Positions 54,532-63,963 of a stretch of 64,000 nucleotides of DNA are shown here, piece by piece. The stretch spans positions 4,480,012 through 4,544,011 of the forward strand of contig NZ_CP139992.1 in NCBI RefSeq assembly GCF_034424155.1, given 5' to 3'. Below the pieces are notes generated by a model. The model did no database searches. It saw nothing but the letters and a program-made list of their open reading frames with translations, and was not told the origin of the DNA. Position 1 is the first letter of the stretch. Every line of letters starts with the position of its first letter. The translations under genes and the position numbers were made by a program. The DNA is from Hafnia alvei. Its GTDB lineage: Bacteria > Pseudomonadota > Gammaproteobacteria > Enterobacterales > Enterobacteriaceae.

Positions 54532-55129
54532 GTGTTTATCCTTACAGATAAATGAACATAACGTTTAGTCGCGCTGAGGATACCTAGCTATACCCAAAAT
54601 AATTCGAGTTGCATTGAGTAAACACGGCTAACAAAAATGCAGCTTGAAGTATGAAGGGTATATATTCTCAGAGCACTAAACCGCCATACAAATAGAATGA
54701 GTGTTAATGTTAAACCTTATATAACGCATTATGGTTTTATCCGCTCTTTCCTTGGAATTAGTATTGCCCTTATTTATCAACGTTGTAAAGTCAGGTTAAA
54801 AACACAAGATATTCGATACAAATCAATTAAAATCAATGATATAAGTTAAAATAAAGACTATGAAAAAGCACATTTAGCAATATGTTATACACAACGATTT
54901 TATTTTTTTACCTTATAGTGATATTTATTTATAATCTACCCAACGATTAGGTTTACATAAAAAACAAACGCTATTGTTCATCCACAAATCTTTACGATAA
55001 TAGATATTCAGCCACCTTAATTATTTATTTTTCTAAGAGAGACACTTCACAAATAGCGCTCACCAACGGCAGTGCAGTTGGCTACCGTGTTATCCTTCAT
55101 GACATCGTGTTATCTACCTAAGACATCCT
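54532..55129. promoter_or_regulatory. Divergent region between adiA and cyaB
   Basis: 598 AT-rich bases with promoters of adiA (minus) and cyaB (plus). A full copy of the dispersed palindrome sits near the adiA end. The AT-rich remainder (54750-55010) is a candidate H-NS-bound tract, which would suit an acid-induced gene. No reading frame of interest. Confidence 0.5.
54589..54662. repeat. Dispersed palindromic repeat, best copy (74 bases)
   Basis: Begins TATACCCAAAATAATTCGAG and ends GCAGCTTGAAGTATGAAGGG plus TATA. The terminal TATACCC and GGGTATA are perfect inverted repeats and the inner arms are also complementary, with ACACGGCTAAC in the middle. It defines the family for copies at 756, 4607, 7129, 13969 and 51049. 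It does not touch any coding sequence. Confidence 0.75.
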
Positions 55130-55705
55130 ATGACGAGCGAACATTTTGCAGGGAAGTATGAGGCCGAGCTGAAATTCCATCTCAGCGATCCCGCTGGCTT
55201 TCTCGAACGCATCACTTTGGCAGGAGCAGAACCTTTTCACCTCAATAACCATGAGATCGATTGCTACTATGACCGCCCAACGTCTGAGCACTCAGACTCA
55301 ACGCTGAAAAAGAGCGGCATTAGCATGTGCATTCGAGAAATGCAGCCATCAGGCATTAAGCTGTGGATCGTTAAAGGGCCAGACGCGTCTGAATGCGAAG
55401 CGATTAATATTGATGATTGTGAAAAAGTGGCCAGCATGGTGGAAAAGCTCGGTTTTCGACCCAGTTTACGTATGGAAAAAAACCGAAGTATCTATTTCTT
55501 AGGCCGTTACCACATCACCTTCGATCATCTTCCTACTCTGGGCTATTTTGCCGAAATCGCCATCATGACCGACGATGAACAGGCGGTGCCAGAACTGCTC
55601 AACGATTTACGCCATCAAGCATTGGCATTAGGGCTTGAAGATTCACAAAGGGAAATACGCAGCTATCGTCAGATGCTAGAACAAACGCGCAGTGGCATTA
55701 ATTAG
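55130..55705 (+). CDS. cyaB: Class IV adenylate cyclase, CYTH family
   Basis: A 191-residue CYTH-fold protein. The family signature ExExK is present as EAELKF near residue 11-16, with later acidic and basic residues typical of the tunnel (WIVKGPD, MEKNRSIYFL, HITFDHL, YFAEIAI). The closest match I recall is CyaB of Aeromonas and Yersinia, class IV adenylate cyclase. Whether it makes cAMP or hydrolyses a triphosphate (thiamine triphosphatase type) cannot be told from sequence. The ATG at 55130 has a poor ribosome site. It precedes the fliB-like gene by 86 bases. Confidence 0.8.
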   Translation: MTSEHFAGKYEAELKFHLSDPAGFLERITLAGAEPFHLNNHEIDCYYDRPTSEHSDSTLKKSGISMCIREMQPSGIKLWIVKGPDASECEAINIDDCEKVASMVEKLGFRPSLRMEKNRSIYFLGRYHITFDHLPTLGYFAEIAIMTDDEQAVPELLNDLRHQALALGLEDSQREIRSYRQMLEQTRSGIN

Positions 55706-55791
55706 CCTATTTTTATCCCGTTTATTCAAAGATCAAAAAAGCTGGCTGGTGATAATTTAAACATCACTGGAACTCCATCACTGGCTAGCAA

Positions 55792-57015
55792 ATGAAAACA
55801 TATAAGACCGTCACCCCAAATTTTTACACCCGATTTCAATGCACTGGCGCTGATTGCGTCGATCATTGCTGTACCGGCTGGAAAATATCAATTGATAAGA
55901 AAACCTATAAAAAATATACCGATTCTCACCATGAAAAGATTAAATCTTTCGCAAAAAACTCACTGCTATTAACCCGCAAAGGCTATGACAATTTTGCTAC
56001 GGTAAAGCAAGATGAGTCAGGAAATTGCCCTATGCTCAATGAAGATAAGCTCTGTACCATTCACGCCAAAATGGGAGCCAATGCCCTGAGCGTAACGTGC
56101 AAAACATTCCCCCGCACTCAAAAACAGTATGCCAACGAGACCTTATTGAGCCTCACCATGGCGTGCCCTGAGGTAGCTAATCAAGTTTTATTTCAGCCAG
56201 ATAGCATGTTAGTCAATGAAGACATCAAGCTCATTGTTGAAACGGCTAACCGGATTGGAAAAAAAGCGGCACACATTGAACGCTCTCAGACAACCCAACT
56301 AATTAACCTGTTTTGCAGCCATCTGGTCATGGCCGATAGCCCTGCCATCGAGGATAACCTGCTCGCTATCGTGCACCTTATTCTTTATTTACAGCAGATC
56401 GAATTCGATGTTGAAGCGCACCTTGACGATCTAGAGTCCTTATTCTTAACGCTAAATAGACAGCTATCCAGCGGAGATATGGCTCAACAACGCAGCCAAA
56501 TTAGCAGCTCAGCGAAGATGAAGGTGATGCTATTAAGTATATTTGGCACAGCGATTAGCCAGTTAAATCGAGGGCGTGATTTTCTCGAGGAAAATCACCA
56601 AGCACTTGCTCATTATTTAGAATTAGACCAAGAGCCGAGCGATGCAAAGATAGGCGATAAATTTAGTCAATTAGACACGCAATGGAAAAAGGTCTTAGCT
56701 AACTCTTGTTTATCTGACGAGCATGTGATGAAAAATTATCTTCTTTATCATATGTATAATAGCGGCTTCCCTGGTCAGGATATGAACAATATCCTGCGCC
56801 AATACTATCTAATGATGACAGATTATTTTTATTTAAAAACCCAGATATCAATCATGTCCATGACCAGAGAAATAACGCAGGAAGAGATCATGAAATTATT
56901 TGGCTCGTTCCATGTGGTCTACAATCACAACAGCAATTTACCTAAAGAGCTGAATGCCTATATCGATCGGATAAATGTAAACGATGACTTATCCTGTTTG
57001 TTATTGCTAAATTAG
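55792..57015 (+). CDS. fliB: Flagellin lysine-N-methylase FliB
   Basis: A 407-residue protein of the FliB family, which methylates lysines on flagellin in Salmonella. The N-terminal cysteine cluster is visible: FQCTGADCVDHCCTGWKISI (about 16-35), followed by NCPMLNEDKLCTIHAKMG and VTCKTFPR and a further MACPEV, which together could hold an iron-sulfur cluster. The C-terminal two thirds are helical with no obvious motif. It is separate from any flagellar gene in this window. It lies behind cyaB on the same strand but with a weak ribosome site, and ends at a strong terminator. Confidence 0.85.
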   Translation: MKTYKTVTPNFYTRFQCTGADCVDHCCTGWKISIDKKTYKKYTDSHHEKIKSFAKNSLLLTRKGYDNFATVKQDESGNCPMLNEDKLCTIHAKMGANALSVTCKTFPRTQKQYANETLLSLTMACPEVANQVLFQPDSMLVNEDIKLIVETANRIGKKAAHIERSQTTQLINLFCSHLVMADSPAIEDNLLAIVHLILYLQQIEFDVEAHLDDLESLFLTLNRQLSSGDMAQQRSQISSSAKMKVMLLSIFGTAISQLNRGRDFLEENHQALAHYLELDQEPSDAKIGDKFSQLDTQWKKVLANSCLSDEHVMKNYLLYHMYNSGFPGQDMNNILRQYYLMMTDYFYLKTQISIMSMTREITQEEIMKLFGSFHVVYNHNSNLPKELNAYIDRINVNDDLSCLLLLN

Positions 57016-57042
57016 ATACAACGGCACAGCAAAATGGCTAAC

Positions 57043-57070
57043 AAAAAGGAGCGGATATCCGCTCCTTTTT
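57043..57070. terminator. Bidirectional terminator between fliB and the usp gene
   Basis: AAAAAGGAGCGG and CCGCTCCTTTTT form a perfect stem with a 4-base loop, 27 bases after the fliB stop and 37 bases after the converging usp gene. Confidence 0.92.
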
Positions 57071-57107
57071 CACATAAATCATTCACACAAACAGAATGGC
57101 AGCCAGC

Positions 57108-57536
57108 CTAACGGATCACCATCACATTAACTTTCGCATGGCGCACAATGCCTGCCGCATTCGAACCCAATAGATAAGTTTTTACGCTTGGGCGGTGCGA
57201 ACCAACAATGATAAGGTCAGCCCCCATTTCATCAGCCTGCTGCAATGCCTCATCACGCGGGGTACCAAAACGAATGGTGTAAGACATACGCTCAGCGGGT
57301 AAATCTACCCCCTGTATGAGTTCTCTAATTCTTTCTTCAGCATAGGTCACCGCTTTGTTTTCAAACTCTTTGATGCCAAAAGAGTATGCGGTAACAAAGG
57401 CCTGTGCATCGGGCAAAACATACAAAAAATGCACATCAGCATCTGACATTTTTGCCAAATACTCAACGTGACGCAGAGCGTTTTGAGTCAGAATATCCTC
57501 TTCAATATCTACCGGCACCAAAATGCTTTTATACAT
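57108..57536 (-). CDS. Universal stress protein, UspF/UspG type
   Basis: A 142-residue single-domain universal stress protein. The N-terminus MYKSILVPVDI and the C-terminal GSHRPSVKTYLLGSNAAGIV fit the ATP-binding class (G-2x-G-9x-G-S) of UspF and UspG. Such proteins promote survival under growth arrest and influence adhesion or motility. It lies 165 bases past the end of tdcE, behind that gene's terminator, where E. coli has tdcF and tdcG. Confidence 0.9.
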   Translation of the reverse strand: MYKSILVPVDIEEDILTQNALRHVEYLAKMSDADVHFLYVLPDAQAFVTAYSFGIKEFENKAVTYAEERIRELIQGVDLPAERMSYTIRFGTPRDEALQQADEMGADLIIVGSHRPSVKTYLLGSNAAGIVRHAKVNVMVIR

Positions 57537-57646
57537 ATTTATGACCTCTCCATGTAGAAAACTTATGAATAGAATAACCTTACCTAATTAACGGTGGAAC
57601 CCATTTCGGCTGGAACTGTGAGACAAGACATGCGCCTTTACCCCAT

Positions 57647-57678
57647 AAAAAAAGCCCCGCAAACTTTTGCAGGGCTTT
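57647..57678 (-). terminator. Terminator of the tdc operon
   Basis: On the minus strand GCCCTGCAAAAGTTTGCGGGGC is followed by seven T, 23 bases after the tdcE stop. Confidence 0.92.
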
Positions 57679-57700
57679 CGTTGGTTCACTTTCTCACGCG

Positions 57701-59995
57701 TTACAGTGAGCTAGTGAACGTCCTTGAGATCACGTCTTGCTGTTGTTCACGCGTCAGCGCGTTAAAGCGTACCGCATAGCCTGAAACCCTGATGGTTAAG
57801 CTCGGATATTTATCTGGGTTCTCAATCGCATCCAGCAGCATTTCACGGTTCATAACGTTCACGTTGAGATGCTGTCCGCCTTCAACGTCTTCCTCATGAT
57901 GGAAATAGCCATCAATCAGACCAACCAGATTATTTTTACGGATAAACTCGTCTTTGCCTAACGCCCCAGGGACGATAGAGAAGGTATAGGAAATACCGTC
58001 TTTTGCGTATTTGAACGGCAGTTTCGCCACCGAGGTTAACGACGCTACCGCACCTTTACGATCGCGGCCGTGCATTGGGTTAGCTCCCGGGCCAAATGGC
58101 GTGCCTGCACGGCGTCCGTCCGGCGTATTCCCAGTTTTCTGCCCGTAAACCACGTTCGAGGTAATGGTCAGAATAGACTGCGTTGGCTCGGCATCTCGGT
58201 AAGTTGGCAGCTTCTGGATCTTCTTCATGAAGCGCTCAACCAAGTCACAGGCAATATCATCGACACGATGGTCGTTGTTACCGAACTGCGGATATTCACC
58301 GTCAATAGCAAAGTCGATAGCCAACCCGTTTTCGTCACGAATTGGGCGCACTTTGGCATATTTGATAGCGGCGAGTGAGTCGGCAGCAACCGACAGCCCA
58401 GCGATACCACACGCCATGGTGCGAACTACATCGCGGTCATGCAGCGCCATTAACGCGGCTTCATAGCTGTATTTATCGTGCATGTAGTGGATAACGTTCA
58501 ACGCAGTGATGTACTGCACAGCCAGCCAATCCATAAACGAATCCAAGCTCGCCATGACTTTGTCGTAATCCAAGACTTCATCTGTCATGGCTGGCACTTT
58601 CGGCCCAACCTGAATTTTCAGTTTTTCATCCACGCCGCCGTTGATGCAATACAGCAACGTTTTCGCCAAGTTGGCGCGGGCACCAAAGAACTGCATCTGC
58701 TTGCCAACCACCATCGGGCTAACACAGCAGGCAATCGCATAGTCATCACTGTCAAAGTCAGGGCGCATCAAATCATCGTTTTCATACTGTAACGACGAGG
58801 TCGCAATAGACAGATTCGCAGCATAGGCTTTGAACGCTTTCGGTAGGCGTTCAGACCACAGGATTGTCAGGTTCGGCTCTGGTGATGGCCCCATGGTTTC
58901 TAGCGTATTTAGATAACGGTAGGAGTTTTTGGTGACCAGCGTTCTGCCGTCTAACCCCATCCCGCCGATAACTTCGGTTGCCCAGATTGGGTCGCCGGAG
59001 AACAACGTATCAAACTCAGGCGTACGTAAGAAACGCACCATGCGTATTTTCATAATGAAATGGTCAATCAGCTGCTGTGCTTCCTGCTCATTGATCACCC
59101 CATTTTTCAGATCACGCTCGATATAAACGTCTAAGAACGTCGAAGTACGGCCCAGCGACATCGCGCCACCGTTCTGCGATTTCACCGCAGCCAAGTAGCC
59201 AAAATAGAGCCACTGAATAGCTTCCTGCGCATTCTGTGCCGGACGAGAAATATCAAATCCATATTTCGCCGCCATTTCCTGAATTTGCTTCAGCGCGCGG
59301 CGCTGCTCGGCTAATTCTTCACGCTGACGAATCACTTGCTCAAGCTGAATACCCTTCTCCAGTTTGCCCTGCAAATCAGCAAACTGTAATTCACGTTCAC
59401 GAATCAGGTAACGGATGCCATACAGAGCCACGCGACGGTAGTCACCGATAATACGCCCACGACCATAGCCATCTGGCAAACCGGTTAAAACACCGGATTT
59501 ACGGCAGCGCATCATTTCAGGTGAATAAACGTCAAACACGCCTTGGTTGTGTGTTTTACGAATATCGGTGAAAAGATATTTAAAATTAGGATCCAGCTTG
59601 CGATTGTAGGCTTCAAACGAGCTCTCAATCATATTGATGCCGCCAAACGGGAATAACGCACGTTTCAGTGGTTTCTCAGTTTGTAAGCCAACAATTCTTT
59701 CTAGATCTTGATGGATATATCCAGGCGCATGGGCGGTAATGGTTGTCGCAATATCATTATCAAAATCGACCGGTGCGTGAGTGGAGTTTTCAATCCGCAC
59801 GCCTTCCATTACTTTTTCCCACAGCTTGGTAGTTGCTTCGGTTGCAGTCGAAAGGAAAGACTCATCACCTTCATAAGGCGTATAGTTATTCTGAATAAAG
59901 TCTCTTACATTAATGCTACCTTTCCATTCTGTTCCTGCAAAACCATTCCAAGCTTCGGTAAATATATTCTCAGTCACGTCCAGATCGATATTCAT
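57701..59995 (-). CDS. tdcE: 2-ketobutyrate/pyruvate formate-lyase TdcE
   Basis: Glycyl-radical enzyme that cleaves 2-ketobutyrate to propionyl-CoA and formate in anaerobic threonine degradation. From the ATG at 59995 it has 764 residues, the E. coli length (an earlier TTG exists at 60001; GGAG lies 7 bases before the chosen ATG). The catalytic cysteine pair is in [15 protein letters not shown] near 418-419, and the radical glycine is in RVSGYAVRF near the C-terminus. [17 protein letters not shown] and [20 protein letters not shown] stretches are conserved. A PFL-activating enzyme encoded elsewhere is needed. Confidence 0.97.
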   Translation of the reverse strand: MNIDLDVTENIFTEAWNGFAGTEWKGSINVRDFIQNNYTPYEGDESFLSTATEATTKLWEKVMEGVRIENSTHAPVDFDNDIATTITAHAPGYIHQDLERIVGLQTEKPLKRALFPFGGINMIESSFEAYNRKLDPNFKYLFTDIRKTHNQGVFDVYSPEMMRCRKSGVLTGLPDGYGRGRIIGDYRRVALYGIRYLIRERELQFADLQGKLEKGIQLEQVIRQREELAEQRRALKQIQEMAAKYGFDISRPAQNAQEAIQWLYFGYLAAVKSQNGGAMSLGRTSTFLDVYIERDLKNGVINEQEAQQLIDHFIMKIRMVRFLRTPEFDTLFSGDPIWATEVIGGMGLDGRTLVTKNSYRYLNTLETMGPSPEPNLTILWSERLPKAFKAYAANLSIATSSLQYENDDLMRPDFDSDDYAIACCVSPMVVGKQMQFFGARANLAKTLLYCINGGVDEKLKIQVGPKVPAMTDEVLDYDKVMASLDSFMDWLAVQYITALNVIHYMHDKYSYEAALMALHDRDVVRTMACGIAGLSVAADSLAAIKYAKVRPIRDENGLAIDFAIDGEYPQFGNNDHRVDDIACDLVERFMKKIQKLPTYRDAEPTQSILTITSNVVYGQKTGNTPDGRRAGTPFGPGANPMHGRDRKGAVASLTSVAKLPFKYAKDGISYTFSIVPGALGKDEFIRKNNLVGLIDGYFHHEEDVEGGQHLNVNVMNREMLLDAIENPDKYPSLTIRVSGYAVRFNALTREQQQDVISRTFTSSL

Positions 59996-60020
59996 TATCA
60001 AGCTCCATGTACCATAGGTA

Positions 60021-60044
60021 TCGCCCCTATTTAATTAGGGGCGA
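60021..60044. repeat. Intercistronic hairpin between tdcD and tdcE
   Basis: TCGCCCCTA pairs with TAGGGGCGA around TTTAAT. No T run on the coding strand, so an RNA stability or processing role is more likely than termination. Confidence 0.75.
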
Positions 60045-60089
60045 AAAGAGTATTTAGGCAGTATTTATTTAGGAAATAGTTAAATAACG

Positions 60090-61298
60090 TTATGCGAATG
60101 CAATATGTTCTGCGGAGGAACTCACGCGAATAGCATCCAGTGCAATCATCTTTTCTTCATTAGTTGGGATCACTGCGGCGATAACGTTAGAACTCGGCGC
60201 CGTAATCACTTCAGCCTCCCCAGTACGACGCAGGTGATTTTTGGCTTCGTCGAGTTCAAGGCCGAATACCGCAAGATGCTGTAGCGTTAATTGACGAATC
60301 AGCTCAGAGTTCTCACCAATGCCGCCAGTGAACACAATGGCATCAAGCTTATTCAACGAGGCAGCGTGGCCACCGATATGACGAGCTAAGCGATGCACAA
60401 AGACGTTAATTGCCAGCTGTGCGCCTTCATGCCCTTCTTCATACGCTTTTTGCAACACGCGCAGATCGCTTGAAAGCCCAGAAATACCTAACAGGCCAGA
60501 CTCTTTGTTCACCATGAACATCAGATCTTCTAACGTCTTGCCGGTTTTATCCGCCAGATATGCCAGTGCGCCAAAATCAACGTCACCGCTGCGCGTTCCC
60601 ATGACCAAGCCTTCCAGCGGAGTCATGCCCATCGATGTATCAACGCTTTGGCCATTTTGTACTGCACAGACCGATGCGCCGTTACCTAAGTGAGCGACAA
60701 TAATCCCGGAGTTCTTTTCATCTAAACCTAATTGCTCAATCGCCTGCTGTGCGACATAGCGATGAGAGGTTCCATGGAAGCCATATCTTCTCACGCCATA
60801 TTGTTTGAAATATTGCTGTGGAAGCGCATAGGTATAGGCTTCAGGTTTTAAAGTCTGGTGAAACGCGGTATCAAAAACAGCTACATGCGGTAATTCAGGG
60901 AATATATGGCGCGCAGCCATAATGCCCTCAAGGTTGGCATAATTATGTAAAGGTGCCAGAGAGGAAACATTAGTAATTTCTTGCAATACTTCATCATTAA
61001 TTAATGTCGCATCGCTAAATGCTTCTCCACCGTGAGCAATACGATGGCCTACACACGAAATAGCGTCGCTGAGTTTTCTTTTTTCTAATTCTCTAACAAT
61101 AGAATTCAATGCATCTTCATAACTACCGGTTTTTAAATTAATACTGATAGTTTTATCAATGGTCATTGAGGTATTTTCAATACCGACGTTATCAACAATG
61201 CCGGACATCATCACATCACAGTTATTTCCTTGCATAACAGAGAATTTAATTGATGAAGATCCACAATTAATCACTAGCACTACAGATTTTGAAGACAT
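60090..61298 (-). CDS. tdcD: Propionate kinase TdcD
   Basis: Makes ATP and propionate from propionyl phosphate and ADP, the last step of the threonine route. The 402 residues equal the E. coli length and carry acetate-kinase family motifs: [16 protein letters not shown] near the start, [40 protein letters not shown] and [13 protein letters not shown]. Preceded by AGGT and a hairpin, followed by tdcE. Confidence 0.96.
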   Translation of the reverse strand: MSSKSVVLVINCGSSSIKFSVMQGNNCDVMMSGIVDNVGIENTSMTIDKTISINLKTGSYEDALNSIVRELEKRKLSDAISCVGHRIAHGGEAFSDATLINDEVLQEITNVSSLAPLHNYANLEGIMAARHIFPELPHVAVFDTAFHQTLKPEAYTYALPQQYFKQYGVRRYGFHGTSHRYVAQQAIEQLGLDEKNSGIIVAHLGNGASVCAVQNGQSVDTSMGMTPLEGLVMGTRSGDVDFGALAYLADKTGKTLEDLMFMVNKESGLLGISGLSSDLRVLQKAYEEGHEGAQLAINVFVHRLARHIGGHAASLNKLDAIVFTGGIGENSELIRQLTLQHLAVFGLELDEAKNHLRRTGEAEVITAPSSNVIAAVIPTNEEKMIALDAIRVSSSAEHIAFA

Positions 61299-61310
61299 AG
61301 ATATACCTCA

Positions 61311-61339
61311 CAGCTAACTCCCCAGAGAGGAGTTAGCTG
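61311..61339. repeat. Intercistronic hairpin between tdcC and tdcD
   Basis: CAGCTAACTCC pairs perfectly with GGAGTTAGCTG around CCAGAGA, directly before the tdcD ribosome site. It could reduce or pause transcription and expose or protect the site. Confidence 0.75.
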
Positions 61340-61358
61340 TTATTCTTTAAAATTTAGA

Positions 61359-62684
61359 TTAAATAAGTTTGTAGAAAATATTCAGGATGGTCAGCAGGCC
61401 AACGATGGTAACAAAGTAGTTTTCTGGCTTGCCTTTATATTTCGCCAGCGCTGGCACTTTGCGAACCGCATACATCGGTAGCAGACACAGCAGGGAGGCA
61501 ATGATAGGCGCACCCATGGCTTCAATCAGGTCCAGAATGTTCGGGTTAACATAAGCCACTACCCAAGTAGAGCCCATGATGAAGAACATGCTGATCAGGT
61601 TCAGTTTGCCGGTTGAATACTTCTTCTTGTCGCCTTTACAAGCGAACTTAACAATCAGGCCATTCATCCCTTCCAGCGTTCCCAGATAGTGACCGAAGAA
61701 CGATTTGAAGATAGCGACCAGAGCAATCAGTGACGCGCCATATTCCAGTACGGTTGAGAAGGTAGATTTACCACCGGCCATGCTTGAGAAGTGGTTTGCC
61801 AGATAAGAAAGAACCGGAATGTTTTGCGCTTTAGCGTCGGCCATCATCGCTGGAGACAGCGTAAACAGGCAGCTGAAGGCAAAGAACATGACCACAGCAA
61901 CCATCAGCATACTTGCGCGAGAGATGATTTTAGAGCAGCGGTCTTCGGTGAACTGCTTGCCAAATTCAGGCTCGTATTCTTCACGTTTTGATTCAACGAA
62001 AGAGGAAACGATAGGCGAGAAGTTAAAGGAGAACACCATGATGGCGATACCCAGCCAGACGTTAACCAGAATACCGTCGTGACCCAGCAGAGAGATGCTG
62101 CTAGTGCTAACTTGTTCAAATACAGACGCGTTCCAGTAAGGGATCAGCGACAGGGAAATCAGAACCAAGCTGGCGATGAATGGGAACACCAGGAAACTCA
62201 TTACCTTCACCATCAAATTCTTTCCGAAGAAGATGATGAAAGCCATGGCCATTAACAGAACCAGAGCAACAAGGCCACGGTTCAACGGCATTAACTGCAG
62301 CTGGTTTTCCCAGAATGTCATGAAGGTGTTGGTGATGGTGACACCATAAATCCATAACAGAGGACAAATCGCGAAGAAGTACAGGAAGGTAATAATAACC
62401 CCACCTGTTTTACCAAAGTGCTCTTCAACCGTGTCGGTAATGTTGCCAGTGATATTGCTACCAGACAGGCACAGGCGCGCTAATGCGCGGTGACATAAAA
62501 AGGCAATTGGGTAGGCCAGCACAAGCATGATCAGGATAGGGATCAAACCGCCAAAGCCTGCACGGATAGGGAAGAACAGAACCCCTGCGCCGATGGCGGT
62601 GCCAAATAATCCAAGAGTCCATGTGGTGTCCGATTTCCGCCACATAGTTCCCTGATTCGAATAGGTAACGCTGTCTGTCGTCAT
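61359..62684 (-). CDS. tdcC: Threonine/serine:H+ symporter TdcC
   Basis: Inner-membrane transporter of threonine and serine with protons (HAAP family), about eleven helices. From the ATG at 62684 (GAGG 9 bases upstream) it has 441 residues; the upstream GTG at 62699 is not needed. Near-identical to E. coli: [35 protein letters not shown] [41 protein letters not shown] and [20 protein letters not shown]. Confidence 0.96.
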   Translation of the reverse strand: MTTDSVTYSNQGTMWRKSDTTWTLGLFGTAIGAGVLFFPIRAGFGGLIPILIMLVLAYPIAFLCHRALARLCLSGSNITGNITDTVEEHFGKTGGVIITFLYFFAICPLLWIYGVTITNTFMTFWENQLQLMPLNRGLVALVLLMAMAFIIFFGKNLMVKVMSFLVFPFIASLVLISLSLIPYWNASVFEQVSTSSISLLGHDGILVNVWLGIAIMVFSFNFSPIVSSFVESKREEYEPEFGKQFTEDRCSKIISRASMLMVAVVMFFAFSCLFTLSPAMMADAKAQNIPVLSYLANHFSSMAGGKSTFSTVLEYGASLIALVAIFKSFFGHYLGTLEGMNGLIVKFACKGDKKKYSTGKLNLISMFFIMGSTWVVAYVNPNILDLIEAMGAPIIASLLCLLPMYAVRKVPALAKYKGKPENYFVTIVGLLTILNIFYKLI

Positions 62685-62714
62685 ACTGTAATTCCTCACG
62701 GATTTGCCCTTTTT

Positions 62715-62738
62715 TGAGGCTACATCACTGTAACCTCA
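62715..62738. repeat. Intercistronic palindrome between tdcB and tdcC
   Basis: TGAGG-C-TACA-TCAC-TGTA-A-CCTCA is an interrupted palindrome of 24 bases in the 91-base gap. Third hairpin of its kind in this operon. Confidence 0.6.
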
Positions 62739-62775
62739 GCTAGGGTCTATACCCTGTCGGGTGTTTGCATAGTTA

Positions 62776-63632
62776 TTAGTGAACGTGATTCAGTCCCGTT
62801 ATCTCTGATATTCTGGATAAATCAATATTCCCACCGGAAATAAGGCTAACGGTCTTTTTATTTTCGATATAGCCCTTGAGCTTACCGCTTAATATGGCCG
62901 CAGATGCCAATGCTCCAGCGCCTTCAGTCACGATCTTGTTTCGTTGGATAAGATCAATCATGCCGCGCTTAATTTCTTCTTCAGTGACTACCACAATGTC
63001 GGTTACCAGCTCTTTGACAATCTCATATGTCAGTTTACCTGGCGTCGACACGTCGCAACCGTCCGCAATTGTACCTGTTGTGCGGTGAGATAAAAATTGT
63101 CCTTCATGGAAAGATTTAGCCATTCCGTGAACGTTGACCGCTTGAACACCTATGATATTGATTGTTGGGTTAATTGATTTTAGTGCGATGGCGATACCGG
63201 AAATTAATCCCCCACCACCGATAGGGACAATAACGTTATCCACGTCATACAGATCTTCAAGGATTTCTAAACCGATAGTCCCCTGACCTGCAATCACTTT
63301 TTCATCGTCGTAAGGAGGAATAAAGATTCTATTTTCCAACTCAATTAATTCATGGGCTTTTGAGATGGTGTCATTAAAGCTATTTCCGTGCAGAATAACT
63401 TCAGCAGAATAATCGGCTGTTGCGGCAACTTTAGAGCTTGGTGCAGTACAAGGCATAACAACTTTGCTGTCAATTCCCAGCATGGCACAAGACAGGGAAA
63501 CGCCCTGCGCGTGGTTACCCGCAGAACAGGCAATCACACCCTGCTCGCGTTCTTCTCTGGATAATGAAGCTAACTTATTAAAAGCACCGCGAATTTTAAA
63601 AGAACCGGTGCGTTGCATATTCTCAAATTTTA
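62776..63632 (-). pseudogene. tdcB: Catabolic threonine dehydratase, 5' end removed by IS1
   Basis: Remnant of the anaerobic threonine/serine dehydratase that begins the tdc pathway. About 285 codons remain; E. coli TdcB has 329. IS1 starts at 63633 and cuts the codon for the leucine of [10 protein letters not shown], so about the first 46 residues are missing. The part left still includes the PLP lysine in [21 protein letters not shown] and the glycine loop [11 protein letters not shown]. The ATG at 63618 could in principle restart a 281-residue fragment, but I infer that it would not be stable. The missing 5' part should lie beyond the other end of IS1. Confidence 0.9.
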
Positions 63633-63687
63633 GGTGATGCTGCCAACTTACTGATTTAGTGTATGATGGTGTTTTTGAGGTGCTCCA

Positions 63688-63963
63688 GTGGCTTCTGTTT
63701 CTATCAGCTGTCCCTCCTGTTCAGCTACTGACGGGGTGGTGCGTAACGGCAAAAGCACCGCCGGACATCAGCGCTATCTCTGCTCTCACTGCCGTAAAAC
63801 ATGGCAACTGCAGTTCACTTACACCGCTTCTCAACCCGGTACGCACCAGAAAATCATTGATATGGCCATGAATGGCGTTGGATGCCGGGCAACTGCCCGC
63901 ATTATGGGCGTTGGCCTCAACACGATTTTACGTCACTTAAAAAACTCAGGCCGCAGTCGGTAA
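63688..63963 (+). CDS. insA: InsA, IS1 repressor/first frame of transposase
   Basis: A 91-residue protein with an N-terminal zinc-finger cysteine set (ISCPSCSA and LCSHCRKTW) and a helix-turn-helix ([20 protein letters not shown]). Binds IS1 ends and represses transposition; translational slippage at AAAAAAC (63939-63945) yields the InsAB' transposase. Length and sequence match E. coli IS1. Confidence 0.95.
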
